Numbered from the stretch's first letter, positions 1 through 9,147 are shown. The stretch is DNA of 64,000 nucleotides from Wolbachia endosymbiont (group E) of Neria commutata (GCF_964026735.1 NZ_OZ034692.1:62001-126000); one strand, 5' to 3'. The notes: generated by a model from the sequence alone, not told the origin. Program-made: numbers and translations.

Positions 1-1
1 A

Positions 2-265
2 ATAAAAACTTTAAAAGATTTTGGTTACTGGTGTTATGGGTTTGATTGTAACGCTGGCGAGGATATAAATGAAATAAAGAGCTTTGGTCAAAAAAGAGTT
101 ATAATATTGGGATCTGAAGAAAAAGGAATGCGAAGGCTGGTTAAAGAAAACTGTGATTATCTCTTAAAAATACCAATTTCAAATACAATTGGTAGTTTAA
201 ATGTTTCAAATGCAGCAGCAATAGGTTTACATTCTATTTATGTTAAAACAAATGCCAGCGCATAG
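2..265 (+). CDS. TrmH/SpoU-family rRNA 2'-O-methyltransferase, C-terminal part
   Basis: This is the last 87 residues of a gene that begins before the window. It carries the SPOUT knot motifs of the TrmH/SpoU family: the LGSEEKGMRRL block, then IPI followed by GSLNVSNAAAIGL near the end, which build the S-adenosylmethionine-binding knot. Family members methylate the ribose 2'-OH of guanosine in 23S rRNA (RlmB type) or tRNA (TrmH type). The visible part does not settle which, though the GSLNVSNAAA form is common in RlmB. It ends at a TAG 75 bases before the next gene. Confidence 0.8.
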   Translation: MKTLKDFGYWCYGFDCNAGEDINEIKSFGQKRVIILGSEEKGMRRLVKENCDYLLKIPISNTIGSLNVSNAAAIGLHSIYVKTNASA

Positions 266-340
266 CATAAAAACACTTGATAAAAATGCAGTTTTATATT
301 ATAATGAATGCGTTAAATAATGGACAAAAGGAGTTATACT

Positions 341-1063
341 ATGTCTTACATGAGAAATGAACAGGATATCCGCTCTCAAGGCGCCTACTACAGTGCTGGA
401 CTCAGAAGTTATCTGACTAAAGTATATAATTATATGGCTTTGGCCCTCGGTGTTACAGGTCTTGTTGCATTTTTAACGGTGTTTTCTGGTCTTTTTCAGG
501 TAATTTATTCTAATCCCGTTCTATCGATCGTGGTAATGTTATCCCCTATTGCATTAGTGTTTTATATGTCTTACAAAATTCAACACCTAAGTGCTCAGTC
601 CACAGTTACTATATTTTTCGCATTTTCGGTGTTAATGGGGCTTTCCTTATCGTATATTTTTATAGTTTATACTGCAGAAAATATAGCAAGAGCGTTTTTC
701 ATTACGTCAATCATGTTTGGCTCTATGGCTTTATATGGTAACACCACAAAAAGAGATCTCACAAGTATGGGCTCTTTTTTGATTATGGGAGTCTGGGGAT
801 TAATTATAGCATCTATAGTGAATTTGTTCCTTGGAAGTAGTCCACTTTATTTTGCAATATCATTCATATCAGTGATAGTATTTACATTAATGACTGCGTA
901 TGATGCCCAAAGAATCAAAGATGTTTATTACAAATATAATGACGGATCGGAAGTTGCTACTACTAAGTTAGCAATACTCGGTGCAACTAATCTTTACTTT
1001 GACTTTATCAACATATTCCTAAATTTACTTAGATTACTTAATTTGTTAAATAATAGAGATTAA
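341..1063 (+). CDS. Bax inhibitor-1/YccA family membrane protein
   Basis: The product is an integral membrane protein of about 240 residues with seven hydrophobic segments after a polar N-terminus, as in the BI-1/YccA (UPF0005) family. The family motif region with conserved acidic residues is seen near the C-terminus (TAYDAQRIKDVYY). Bacterial members interact with the FtsH protease or act as calcium/proton leak channels; the exact role here is unknown. I chose the ATG at 341 because a clear AAAAGGAG Shine-Dalgarno lies at 326-333; an ATG at 320 has no such site. The stop abuts the ctaG start, so the two are probably co-transcribed. Confidence 0.85.
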   Translation: MSYMRNEQDIRSQGAYYSAGLRSYLTKVYNYMALALGVTGLVAFLTVFSGLFQVIYSNPVLSIVVMLSPIALVFYMSYKIQHLSAQSTVTIFFAFSVLMGLSLSYIFIVYTAENIARAFFITSIMFGSMALYGNTTKRDLTSMGSFLIMGVWGLIIASIVNLFLGSSPLYFAISFISVIVFTLMTAYDAQRIKDVYYKYNDGSEVATTKLAILGATNLYFDFINIFLNLLRLLNLLNNRD

Positions 1064-1630
1064 ATGTTTTCCTTTTTAAGGAAGAGTGATAAGAATTCTA
1101 TAGTCTTTTTTTTAATGTCTTTAGTTTTTTTGATGCTATGTCTTACATATGCATCAGTTCCCTTATATAGGATTTTCTGTAAAGCTACTGGATATGGTGG
1201 CACAACAAAAAAAGTAACTAACGCGATAACAAATGTAACTAATCAGAAAATTAGGGTATATTTTAATGCTGACATAATGCCTGATCTTCCTTGGGAATTT
1301 ATTCAAGAAACTAACTATATGGACGTGAACATAGGGGAGCAAAGTTTAGCTTTTTATTATGCAAAAAATCTATCGGACCAGCCTTCTTTTGGAATGGCAG
1401 TATATAATGTCACGCCTTTTAAAGCAGGTAAATATTTTAATAAAATTGCATGTTTTTGCTTTAATGAACAAATGCTGCTGCCAAAGCAAAAAGCAGCTAT
1501 GCCAGTCTCCTTCTATATTGATCCTGAGATAATACTTGACCAGAGTACAAAAGATTTAGATGAAATAACGTTATCGTATACGTTTTTTAAGCTTAATTCA
1601 ACCACCATGGACTACAAGTCCATAGATTGA
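1064..1630 (+). CDS. ctaG: Cytochrome c oxidase assembly protein CtaG/Cox11
   Basis: This 188-residue protein has one N-terminal membrane anchor (residues about 11-33) and a periplasmic domain with the copper-binding CFCF motif (Cys130 and Cys132) followed by NEQ, the hallmark of Cox11/CtaG. It delivers copper to the CuB site of subunit I of the aa3-type cytochrome oxidase. Its ATG directly follows the TAA of the upstream gene with no gap, suggesting translational coupling. Length is normal for alphaproteobacterial CtaG. Confidence 0.93.
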   Translation: MFSFLRKSDKNSIVFFLMSLVFLMLCLTYASVPLYRIFCKATGYGGTTKKVTNAITNVTNQKIRVYFNADIMPDLPWEFIQETNYMDVNIGEQSLAFYYAKNLSDQPSFGMAVYNVTPFKAGKYFNKIACFCFNEQMLLPKQKAAMPVSFYIDPEIILDQSTKDLDEITLSYTFFKLNSTTMDYKSID

Positions 1631-1733
1631 AAAAAGCATAGAACGCTAATTTTCGACTTGAAAGTCACTATATTTGTCTTCCCCTCTGGAATAGCTATAA
1701 GCTCTTTAAAAACAATGCTAAACTCAATTCGCT

Positions 1734-3998
1734 ATGGCAAAAACAGTCGACATATTACTACCTCTTCCAATTAACCAGTTATTCTCATATGCGGTTGGAG
1801 GAAATACTAAAGTTTCAATTGGAGACTACGTCGTAGTGCCATTTGGCAGAAGGCGTCTAATTGGCATAGTTTGGCAGTATAGCAACAAAACCAACAGAGA
1901 ACTGAAATTCATTGAACAAAAAATTGATTTACCAAGTGTCAGACCAAAGTTAATCGCGTTTGCAGAGTGGGTTGCAGAGTATAATCTGATATTGATTGGT
2001 ATGCTTGCAAAAGTGATCATGGGAGGGGTACTGAAGGTAAATAATATAGATAAGTTAGTTCATACTAAGCAAGAGCAGAAAATAAGTGAAATAAATTACC
2101 AATTAAATTCTGAACAGCAAGCAGCAAGCAGTAGAATAATAAGTAATTTGGGAAGATATTCAGTGACTTTGCTTGATGGCGAGACGGGATCTGGAAAGAC
2201 AGAAGTTTATCTCTCTGTGATTGCAGAAGTCATTAAAAATCATCATGATGCACAACTGTATGAACCCCCTGTTATAGAGGGTGTCATTCCAGTGCTTGAC
2301 ACTGGAATCCACTTTGCATGTCATGCCACCACAGAATTGTGTTTCGGTACAAAATTTGATATTTGTCCTTTGGATTCATTTGCGAATAAAGTTCGCTGGA
2401 TCCCAGTGTCACGCACTGGGATGACACCAGACCAGGCTGGGATAACATCAAACCAGCTCGGGATAAAAACATTTGGTACTATGACACCAGACCAGGTTGG
2501 AATGACATCAGAAGAAGGTGATGCACAAGTCCTGATACTTCTACCAGAAATTATTTTAACATCACAATTAGTAAATCGTATCCGCCAGCAGATATCTGGA
2601 AATATAGCTGAATGGCACTCTGGTCTCACTCCAAAAACTCGGCGAAATAATTGGCTCAACATAGCAAACGGAAGTGCACAAATAATCATTGGAGCAAGAT
2701 CAGCACTTTTTTTGCCTTATAAAAACCTAAAATTAATTGTTATTGATGAAGAACACGATTCATCTTTTAAACAAGAGCAGGGTATCATATATAATGCTCG
2801 AGATATGGCGATAATCTTAGCTAAAATTGAAAACATCCCGATTATTTTATCGTCAGCCACTCCACTGCTTGAAACTATTCATCACGTTAAAAATGGCAAT
2901 TACAATCATGTCAGATTAACAAAGCGGTTTGGTGGTGCAGAACTACCACTCATTAAAGTAGTGGATATGAGAAATAGTAAACAATGGATCTCAAATGAGC
3001 TTTTTGAGAACATACAACGAACCATAGAAAAAAAACAGCAAGTGATGCTTTTTCTAAACCGTCGAGGATATGCACAACTGGCAGTCTGTAAAAAGTGTGG
3101 ATACAAAATTCCATGCTTAAATTGCGCTGTTTGGCTCACATACCACAAGAAAAAAAACTTACTCCTCTGTCACCATTGCTCATATCAGTCAACACTCCCA
3201 GAAAAATGCACTAATTGCCAAAGTGAAGGGTCATTGTCTCTTTATGGTATAGGAATTGAAAGACTGCTTGAAGAAACGGTGAAGTTAATACCAAATGCAA
3301 AAACTGCAATTATAAGTAGTGACCAGAAGTCAGTTAATAATATTATTGACTTAGTGTTAAAGGAGGAAGTGAATATTATAATTGGTACACAAATAATTGC
3401 TAAGGGGCACAATTTTCCGAAATTAACTTTAGTTGGAGTAATAAATGCAGATTTGAGTTTGGAAAATTCTGATTTAAGGGCAGCGGAAAAGACATATCAG
3501 TTGTTACATCAAGTTGCAGGAAGATCTGGGAGATTCAGCGAAAAAGGAACAGTGATCGTGCAAACCAATAACCTTGAAAGTTCCGTGATCAAAGCACTGC
3601 AGCATCAAAAACGAGATCTGTTTTACGAGATCGAGCTTGAATCAAGGCGCAAAGCAGGAATGCCACCTTTTAGCAGGTTAATAGCACTTATCATCTCTGG
3701 AAAAAATCAGATTAGAGTGCAGAGAGCAGCAAATGAAGTGGCGAAGAATATTGCACTTCCTCTCTGTCATTCGAGTAGCGGACACTGGGATACAGAAAAA
3801 AAAGAATTTGAAATTTTTGGTCCGTCACCAGCAGCGATAAGTTTTTTAAACAATCAGTATAGATATAGAATATTACTAAAAATACACAACAAGCACAGTT
3901 TGTTCGTACGAAAAAACCTGAGAGGTTGGATTAAAAATTGTGGCTTAGACTCAAGTGTAGCAGTAGTAATAGATGTTGATCCTGTGAGCTTTTTTTAG
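1734..3998 (+). CDS. priA: Primosomal protein N' (replication restart helicase PriA)
   Basis: PriA is the DNA helicase that recognises stalled or recombined forks and reloads the replisome. Visible are the Walker A motif GETGSGKT (149-156), the DEEH box (338-341), eight zinc-binding cysteines (452, 455, 461, 464, 479, 482, 492, 495) and the GTQIIAKGHNF helicase motif. Between the Walker A and DEEH motifs, residues about 181-264 match no part of the family and are encoded by palindromic repeat DNA kept in frame. A second short insertion is at about 675-690. Both fall between conserved blocks, so the protein is probably functional, but larger than usual (754 residues). Confidence 0.95.
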   Translation: MAKTVDILLPLPINQLFSYAVGGNTKVSIGDYVVVPFGRRRLIGIVWQYSNKTNRELKFIEQKIDLPSVRPKLIAFAEWVAEYNLILIGMLAKVIMGGVLKVNNIDKLVHTKQEQKISEINYQLNSEQQAASSRIISNLGRYSVTLLDGETGSGKTEVYLSVIAEVIKNHHDAQLYEPPVIEGVIPVLDTGIHFACHATTELCFGTKFDICPLDSFANKVRWIPVSRTGMTPDQAGITSNQLGIKTFGTMTPDQVGMTSEEGDAQVLILLPEIILTSQLVNRIRQQISGNIAEWHSGLTPKTRRNNWLNIANGSAQIIIGARSALFLPYKNLKLIVIDEEHDSSFKQEQGIIYNARDMAIILAKIENIPIILSSATPLLETIHHVKNGNYNHVRLTKRFGGAELPLIKVVDMRNSKQWISNELFENIQRTIEKKQQVMLFLNRRGYAQLAVCKKCGYKIPCLNCAVWLTYHKKKNLLLCHHCSYQSTLPEKCTNCQSEGSLSLYGIGIERLLEETVKLIPNAKTAIISSDQKSVNNIIDLVLKEEVNIIIGTQIIAKGHNFPKLTLVGVINADLSLENSDLRAAEKTYQLLHQVAGRSGRFSEKGTVIVQTNNLESSVIKALQHQKRDLFYEIELESRRKAGMPPFSRLIALIISGKNQIRVQRAANEVAKNIALPLCHSSSGHWDTEKKEFEIFGPSPAAISFLNNQYRYRILLKIHNKHSLFVRKNLRGWIKNCGLDSSVAVVIDVDPVSFF
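2270..2517 (+). repeat. Wolbachia-type palindromic repeats inserted in frame in priA
   Basis: About 250 bases inside priA hold two copies of the core palindrome CCAGTGCxTGACACTGG (near 2290 and 2403) plus three ACACCAGACCAG/ACATCA-type tails. The same core occurs between genes at 7.9, 9.2 and 13.7 kb and inside mnmE, pheT and leuS. The insert adds about 80 residues without a stop codon. Protein-coding palindromic elements are known from Rickettsia and Wolbachia; this assignment rests on the repeated core. Confidence 0.85.
3758..3806 (+). repeat. Short palindromic-repeat fragment in the priA 3' part
   Basis: The segment TCATTCGAGTAGCGGACACT followed by GGGATACAGAAAAAAAAG resembles the half-palindrome at 22585-22610 in mnmE (GCTGACACTGGGATCCAGAA). 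It encodes about 15 residues (CHSSSGHWDTEKKE) in the C-terminal domain of PriA, where the family shows a variable loop. It is read in a different frame from the larger repeat upstream. Confidence 0.6.
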
Positions 3999-4142
3999 TC
4001 AAGTCTTATGTAACTTGACATTCTCATTTAGATGTATACTTCCAGAGCATTGTACATTTAAACATCATCATGTTTTTAGGAAGGTTTGCTAATAAAGTTC
4101 CTTAAGTTGATGCTACTGGCTAAACGGATACAAAATAGGAAG

Positions 4143-4215
4143 TGGCCTGAGCAGGAATCGAACCAGCGACACAAGGATTTTCAGTCCTTTGCTCTACCAA
4201 CTGAGCTATCAGGCC
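4143..4215 (-). tRNA. tRNA-Phe (GAA)
   Basis: The reverse strand folds as a 73-base cloverleaf: acceptor stem GGCCTGA/TCAGGCC with discriminator A, D-arm GCTC-AGTTGGTA-GAGC, anticodon stem AAGGA/TCCTT with loop CTGAAAA (anticodon GAA), and T-arm GCTGG-TTCGATT-CCTGC. CCA is not encoded. It stands alone between priA and coaD. Confidence 0.97.
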
Positions 4216-4296
4216 AAGTACATCCTTTCATTTTTAGTTTAAAAATGTTATGATGTCCATTAAAAGTTTTTAAAGTAATTTGTATAAAAATAAAGG

Positions 4297-4803
4297 ATGA
4301 AAATTAATTACAGAATAGGAATTTATCCAGGTACATTTGATCCTATAACTTTCGGACATATTGACATAATAAAAAGAGCGTGTAAAATTGTTGATAAATT
4401 AATAATTGGGGTTGCAGAAAATATTAATAAGCATGCTGCTTTTGGTGCAAAATTGCGCACAAGTATGGCTAAAAATGAAATTAAAGAACTAGGGATTGGC
4501 GCAGATGTTATATCTTTTAATGGGTTGCTAATGAATTTTGCAAAAGAGCAAAATGCTTCGGTCATTATTAGGGGCTTAAGAGCAGTATCAGATTTTGATT
4601 ATGAGTTTCAAATGAGTTGGGTGAACTATAAACTTCTTCCTGCAATTGAAACCATATTTCTTCCTGCCTCTGAAGATACACAATTCATTTCATCAAGCTT
4701 TGTAAAAGAAATAGCAAGGCTCAAAGGAGATGTTAGTAAATTTGTACCAAAAGGCATTCAAAATGAATTAATCAAACTGAATGGAGTAAAAGATGGAAAA
4801 TAG
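4297..4803 (+). CDS. coaD: Phosphopantetheine adenylyltransferase
   Basis: CoaD transfers AMP from ATP to 4'-phosphopantetheine, the penultimate step of coenzyme A synthesis. The 168-residue protein begins with GIYPGTFDPITFGH, giving the nucleotidyltransferase TxGH motif (18-21), has RGLRAVSDFDYE in the middle and ends with the ISSSFVKE and FVPKGI motifs. Length is normal for the family. The start is an ATG preceded by AAAGG at 4292-4296, very close to the codon. Confidence 0.95.
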   Translation: MKINYRIGIYPGTFDPITFGHIDIIKRACKIVDKLIIGVAENINKHAAFGAKLRTSMAKNEIKELGIGADVISFNGLLMNFAKEQNASVIIRGLRAVSDFDYEFQMSWVNYKLLPAIETIFLPASEDTQFISSSFVKEIARLKGDVSKFVPKGIQNELIKLNGVKDGK

Positions 4804-4870
4804 TGTTTATTGCTTTTTATTTCTAAATGAGTACATTAATGTACAAAATGTTGTAAATTAAAGGAGCAAC

Positions 4871-5056
4871 ATGTCAAAGATGAGAATTAATAATAGAAAA
4901 GTTTGTTGTCGTGGTGATGAAAATGATGAAGGATTTGGCCATCCGTTAATATATTTGGACATTGGAGAAGAAGAGGAAATCGTTTGCCCCTATTGCGGAA
5001 AGGCGTTTTTATATGATCACGTGGAGGAAACAATGCTGATTGAGGAAGAATCATAA
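4871..5056 (+). CDS. Zinc-finger (zf-CHCC, NDUFS6-like) protein
   Basis: This 61-residue protein has the pattern Cys12/Cys13, His24, Cys39, Cys42 with GHPLIYLDI and CPYCGKAF, matching the zf-CHCC domain shared with mitochondrial complex I accessory subunit NDUFS6. In alphaproteobacteria such proteins associate with NADH dehydrogenase, so a role in complex I is likely but inferred. An AAAGGAG ribosome-binding site lies 5 bases before the ATG. Confidence 0.85.
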   Translation: MSKMRINNRKVCCRGDENDEGFGHPLIYLDIGEEEEIVCPYCGKAFLYDHVEETMLIEEES

Positions 5057-5064
5057 TATGGCTG

Positions 5065-5620
5065 CTATTTTAACTTCTTCATGAACCAAAGCACCAAATC
5101 ATCGTCGAGATCGACTTTAGCGCCAGGTTTAATATCCTTATATTTGTACGTAACGCCAAGGCCATCGGGAACATAGCCTATCTTGACATATAGTTTTTGA
5201 GCAGCTCCTTAATCAGCATAAAGACCAACACCCAACCCAACAATGGCACTTTTTTTCGCTGCTTCTTTTTCTGCAACTTCAAGCAAAGCTGATCCTATAC
5301 CTTTATTTCTCATAACTGGTAATACGTTAAAATCCATGATTTCTGGGATGCTTTTATTCTGGAAAGGTTTGTATTCGGAACACCATTTTAATGTCACATA
5401 TCCAGCAAACTCATCATTATGAGAAGCAGTCCATACAACACGTTCACCAAGTTTTTGTTCCTGCAAATAAGTTTCAAATATAGATAGCGGTTTTGGCCAA
5501 TTTACTTCTGCAAACTTTGTAACAAGAATTGGAACATCGGATTCAGTGAATGCTCGGATTGCAACACTACTTCTTGGTCTATTCTACAACACCATAGGAA
5601 ATCTCTTCAATTTCAATCAT
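5065..5620 (-). pseudogene. GNAT-family N-acetyltransferase, decayed
   Basis: Read on the minus strand, pieces of one acetyltransferase appear in order: a start MIEIEEISYGVVE, then after a TAG and a frame change SVAIRAFTESDVPILVTKF, the acetyl-CoA-binding region with VLPVMRNKGIGSALLEVAE, then GVGLYAD followed by TAA where the family has tyrosine, and GAAQKLYVKIGYVPDG to the end. At least one frameshift and one nonsense mutation (TAT to TAA near 5209) break it. An open segment of 85 residues (5209-5466) remains but lacks the rest of the fold, so I regard the gene as dead. Confidence 0.8.
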
Positions 5621-5639
5621 AAGCCTCAACCAATAAGTT

Positions 5640-6437
5640 TTAGCAAAAGTACTTCAGTGCATTTTCAAAAATGAGCATTCCATCGCCATATTTTGGCATC
5701 GCAACTCCTGAACGTTTGCACTTTTCTTTTTCTAGTGGCCAATTGTCCTGCTGAGTAAAAAACATTGCTCTTTCCGGATGAGGCATTAAAGCTAACACTC
5801 TACCACTTTTATCTGATAAAGCAGCAAGATCATATATCGATCCATTTGGATTATGAGGAAATTGCAGGTTAGCATAGCTACTGTTATCATCTATATAACG
5901 TAATGCTGTGCAATTTTTTTCGATTAATTGATCCAAAGTACCTTGATCCATAAAAAATTTACCTTCTCCATGCGCGATAGGAAGATATAGCTCATTTAAA
6001 CCACTCAGCCAAACAGAATTACTTTTGTGATTCACTTTAACTTTTACCCAGCGACATTGGTAATTACCTATATCATTATGGATTAAAGCTAGATTAGAGA
6101 ACTCTGGAATCAACTTTGCTAATATCTGACATCCATTACATATTCCTATAACAAGCTTATCTTCAGATAAAAATTCTTGAAATTCCCCTGACAAATTATT
6201 TTTAATACGTAAAGAAAATGCGTTACCAGCGCCAGTGTCATCACCATAAGAAAAACCCCCTGGAATTGCAAGTATATTGCTTGACTTCAGTTCACTTAGA
6301 TTATCTATAATTTCATTAATGTGAACGATTTTCACTTCAGTATTGCTGATACCAAGTTTCCTGCTGCATTCCATAAATGCAAATGCAGTTTCTTTTTCTG
6401 AGTTTAAGCCATAGCCAGATAGGACTGTGATTTTCAT
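5640..6437 (-). CDS. purQ: Phosphoribosylformylglycinamidine synthase, glutaminase subunit
   Basis: PurQ releases ammonia from glutamine for the PurL-catalysed fourth step of purine synthesis. The 265-residue protein is a class I amidotransferase: nucleophile Cys100 in GICNGCQ, the oxyanion segment IPGGFSYGDD before it, and the histidine/glutamate pair in PHPERAMF near the end. It lies 6 bases downstream of pstA on the same strand. purC, purF and guaB are also in the window, though not in one operon. Confidence 0.95.
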   Translation of the reverse strand: MKITVLSGYGLNSEKETAFAFMECSRKLGISNTEVKIVHINEIIDNLSELKSSNILAIPGGFSYGDDTGAGNAFSLRIKNNLSGEFQEFLSEDKLVIGICNGCQILAKLIPEFSNLALIHNDIGNYQCRWVKVKVNHKSNSVWLSGLNELYLPIAHGEGKFFMDQGTLDQLIEKNCTALRYIDDNSSYANLQFPHNPNGSIYDLAALSDKSGRVLALMPHPERAMFFTQQDNWPLEKEKCKRSGVAMPKYGDGMLIFENALKYFC

Positions 6438-6443
6438 GAGTTG

Positions 6444-7832
6444 CTAAAAATTAAAAAATTCAAATTTCTTTTTGACAAAATTCGCTATTAAATTTAACGC
6501 AAACAATACCAATAATAAAGCTATAATTGCGATAGCTGCAAGTTCGACAAATGCAATTTCGGGACTGCTTGACCATATATATATCTGTACAGGCAAAACA
6601 GTTGCTGGATCAAAAAAAGATCTTGGAGTATCGGCTATAAACGCTACCATACCTATCATGAGTAATGGAGAAGATTCACCTAAAATTCTCGCAATTGCGA
6701 GTACAGCACCATGTATGATTCTTGGTAATGCAATCGGTAAAGAGTGATCTAATATAACTTTAATGTGAGGCGCTCCAAGTGCAAAAGCTGCATCTTTTAT
6801 TGGAATAGGAACATTTGCAAAAGCATTTTTTGTTGCAATAATGATATTAGGTAGCATCATAAACGAAAGAGTCATGCCGCCAACAAGTGGTGAAGAACGA
6901 GGCAATCCAAATATACCAAGATAGAGAGTTAAACCTACTACGCCAAATATTATCGAAGGAACTGCAGCAAGATTATTTATACTAATTTCTACAATATTGG
7001 TGATTAGCCTATTCTTAGGCATAAATTCATAAAAGTAGATGCCAGACATAATTCCTATAGGCATCGCCAATCCCAGACACACTATAATTGTCATTAGTGA
7101 GCCAATAAGCGCTCCTAAAATTCCTGCATTTTCTGGTTCGCGAGAATCAGATTTAAAGAATAAAGACTTATTGAAAAATTTTCGTACTCTACCTTTTTCA
7201 TTTAACCAATCAAGCAGTTTAATATAGTGACTGTCCTGATATTTACCTTTATTTGTTGCATTCATTGTACTTGATGCAGTGAACCATATTTCATAAGACT
7301 TCTTTCGAAACTCGATTTCTGATGGCAATTTTGTTGTTGAAGCTTGTCTACGCTCCTCAAATACATTCAAGTATTCTGCGGTGCTCGCCTGCGCTTCTCC
7401 TAAAAATTTCTCACCATAAACAGGCTTCGAAAGAAGTCTACTATCTTTTGTTTTTTTATGAAAAAAATTCTCCAGCTCTTTGTAAGAATTACGACTTAAA
7501 ATTTCGTCATTATCTTTAAAATCACTTCCTTCAAACACTTTACGCAAAGAATTATCGAGTAAACTAATGGATTCATGACGCAAATCACGAGGATTATTTA
7601 TTGAAAAAAAATGATCGCTTACTTCAATTGGTAGCAAAATTTTTGTAACCGTCAAGGCACTATAAGAATTTACTAATATACTGAGTAGTATACAGATAGG
7701 ACAACCAAGAGAGATTACTAATGCCATAAAAGAGCAGAAGCGTAGTGCTTTGTTCTTTTTATTTTTTCTTTTGATACGAACGTGTACACGCTTGGACTTA
7801 AGTAGCTTAAGGAATTTTTTCTTTATGCTCAT
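6444..7832 (-). CDS. pstA: Phosphate ABC transporter permease PstA
   Basis: PstA is one of the two membrane subunits of the high-affinity phosphate importer. Residues about 30-55 form a first membrane helix, followed by a soluble region and a C-terminal permease domain with the typical GIMSGIYFYEF, NNLAAVPSIIFG and LGAPHIKVILDHSLPIALP (EAA-loop-like) motifs. At 462 residues it is long; residues about 131-172 are encoded by a repeat that recurs in pheT. The insertion is in the soluble N-terminal region, so transport may be unaffected. The ATP-binding and PstC subunits are not in the window. Confidence 0.9.
   Translation of the reverse strand: MSIKKKFLKLLKSKRVHVRIKRKNKKNKALRFCSFMALVISLGCPICILLSILVNSYSALTVTKILLPIEVSDHFFSINNPRDLRHESISLLDNSLRKVFEGSDFKDNDEILSRNSYKELENFFHKKTKDSRLLSKPVYGEKFLGEAQASTAEYLNVFEERRQASTTKLPSEIEFRKKSYEIWFTASSTMNATNKGKYQDSHYIKLLDWLNEKGRVRKFFNKSLFFKSDSREPENAGILGALIGSLMTIIVCLGLAMPIGIMSGIYFYEFMPKNRLITNIVEISINNLAAVPSIIFGVVGLTLYLGIFGLPRSSPLVGGMTLSFMMLPNIIIATKNAFANVPIPIKDAAFALGAPHIKVILDHSLPIALPRIIHGAVLAIARILGESSPLLMIGMVAFIADTPRSFFDPATVLPVQIYIWSSSPEIAFVELAAIAIIALLLVLFALNLIANFVKKKFEFFNF
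7319..7440 (-). repeat. In-frame palindromic element in pstA, shared with pheT
   Basis: About 115 bases here match 50718-50835 in pheT at roughly 85-90% by eye, both read in the same phase as [26 protein letters not shown]. The core is a palindrome (AATACATTCAAGTATT). The two genes are unrelated, so the segment is a mobile, coding-competent element. It is distinct from the CCAGTGC-type palindromes. Confidence 0.85.
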
Positions 7833-7854
7833 TTAGTTTTTTTTGTTGTCCCAA

Positions 7855-8010
7855 CGCTTCCCATTGTCATCTGAGTGCCTTCCTTTGTCATTCCAGTACA
7901 CCTCTTTTCTGTCATCCCAGTGCGTGACACTGGGATCCATTTCTTTTTCCTGGATCCTATGGTCAAGCCATAGGATGACAAAGTAGGTAATGTTTGACAA
8001 CTTTGTCCTG
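7855..8010. repeat. Intergenic palindromic repeat cluster
   Basis: Between rplS and pstA lie the palindromes CCCAGTGCGTGACACTGGG (7917-7935) and ATCCTATGGTCAAGCCATAGGAT (7954-7976, an 8-base stem), bracketed by GTCATCC and GATGACA. A reading frame of about 60 codons crosses the cluster, but it consists of repeat translation only and I do not regard it as a gene. Confidence 0.8.
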
Positions 8011-8023
8011 CCACTAATGAAAC

Positions 8024-8401
8024 CTACTTAGATTTCTTCTTAACATAAGTAGTACGCTCTTTGATTCTTGCAGCTTTTCCAAATAGTTTGCACAGATAAT
8101 ATAGTTTAGCTCTACGAACCTTTCCTTTTCTTGTCACTTGCACGGAAACCAGCGCAGGAGAGTAAACAAAAAATTGAGATACTATACTCTCTCCATGGCT
8201 TACTTTTCTAACTGCAAAGGAAGAATGTAATCCACGATTTCTTTTTGATATGCATACACCTTCAAATATCTGCATACGCTCATTTGCACCATCAACTACC
8301 CTAAAAGTAATCTTCAAATCATCACCAGGACGAAATTCTGGTATTTCTTTAGCTAACACTTGCATTTGTTGCTTGTTGAACTTTTCAAGTAAATTTGTCA
8401 T
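8024..8401 (-). CDS. rplS: 50S ribosomal protein L19
   Basis: L19 sits at the 30S-50S interface. The 125-residue protein shows the L19 signature: FRPGDDLKITFRVVDG, then QIFEGVCISKRNRG, a conserved FAVRKVSHGESIVSQFF stretch and VTRKGKVRRAKLYYLCKLFGKAARIKE. Length is normal. It is 4 bases downstream of trmD, keeping the widespread trmD-rplS pairing, while rpsP and rimM are absent from this locus. Confidence 0.97.
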   Translation of the reverse strand: MTNLLEKFNKQQMQVLAKEIPEFRPGDDLKITFRVVDGANERMQIFEGVCISKRNRGLHSSFAVRKVSHGESIVSQFFVYSPALVSVQVTRKGKVRRAKLYYLCKLFGKAARIKERTTYVKKKSK

Positions 8402-8405
8402 TTAT

Positions 8406-9110
8406 CTATCCATTTAATAATTCAGGCCGACGCTTTTTTGTTATCACTTGAGACTGCCTCTGTCTCCAATCACTTATTTTTTTGTGATTGCCAGATAACA
8501 GAACCTCAGGCACTTTATATTCCATTCCTTTATACCCAATCCACTGCTGAGGTTTGGTATATTGAGGATATTCAAGAATACCACCACTATAGCTAAAACT
8601 CTCTTCAGCAATGCTATAGGTATTATTTACTACACCTGGAAGGAGCCTAATGCATGCATCAAGAACCACCATTGCGGCTGGCTCACCTCCGGAAAGTATA
8701 TAATCTCCAATACTTAACTCATAAGGAGTATACGCATCAATTATCCTTTGGTCAATACCTTCAAATCGACCACATAATATTGTTATATGAGAAAGCTCTA
8801 TTAACTCTTTTGCGATTTTTTGGTTGAGCTGCCTGCCAGATGGAGTCATGTAAATAAGTTTAGTATTTTGATGAGATGAAAGTACACTATCTATACTATT
8901 ACCAACGACATCAGGGCGCATAACCATACCTGCTCCACCTCCATATGGAACATCATCTACCGTTAAATGTTTATCTTTAGCAAAGGAGCGAATATTTACC
9001 ACTTCAAGGTCCCATATTTTTTTTTCTAATGCTTTTCCTGCAAGAGAATAGTTCAAAAATCCAGGGAACATTTCTGGGAATATGGTCAATATTGTAACAC
9101 TAAATGTCAT
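8406..9110 (-). CDS. trmD: tRNA (guanine-N1)-methyltransferase
   Basis: TrmD methylates G37 next to the anticodon of tRNAs reading CNN or proline codons, preventing frameshifts. Motifs seen are [14 protein letters not shown] at the N-terminus, [14 protein letters not shown], the knot segments [11 protein letters not shown] and [15 protein letters not shown], and a C-terminal helical domain. I start at the ATG at 9110 ([12 protein letters not shown]), giving 234 residues; 20 further upstream residues would be possible but match nothing in the family. Confidence 0.95.
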   Translation of the reverse strand: MTFSVTILTIFPEMFPGFLNYSLAGKALEKKIWDLEVVNIRSFAKDKHLTVDDVPYGGGAGMVMRPDVVGNSIDSVLSSHQNTKLIYMTPSGRQLNQKIAKELIELSHITILCGRFEGIDQRIIDAYTPYELSIGDYILSGGEPAAMVVLDACIRLLPGVVNNTYSIAEESFSYSGGILEYPQYTKPQQWIGYKGMEYKVPEVLLSGNHKKISDWRQRQSQVITKKRRPELLNG

Positions 9111-9147
9111 GTATTTTTTTTTAATTATGTTGATATAATAGCTTTTT

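Noticed and set aside
7829..8014. A 61-codon frame between pstA and rplS
   Set aside because: It is made entirely of palindromic repeat DNA (IPVSRTGMT-type translation) with no ribosome-binding site.
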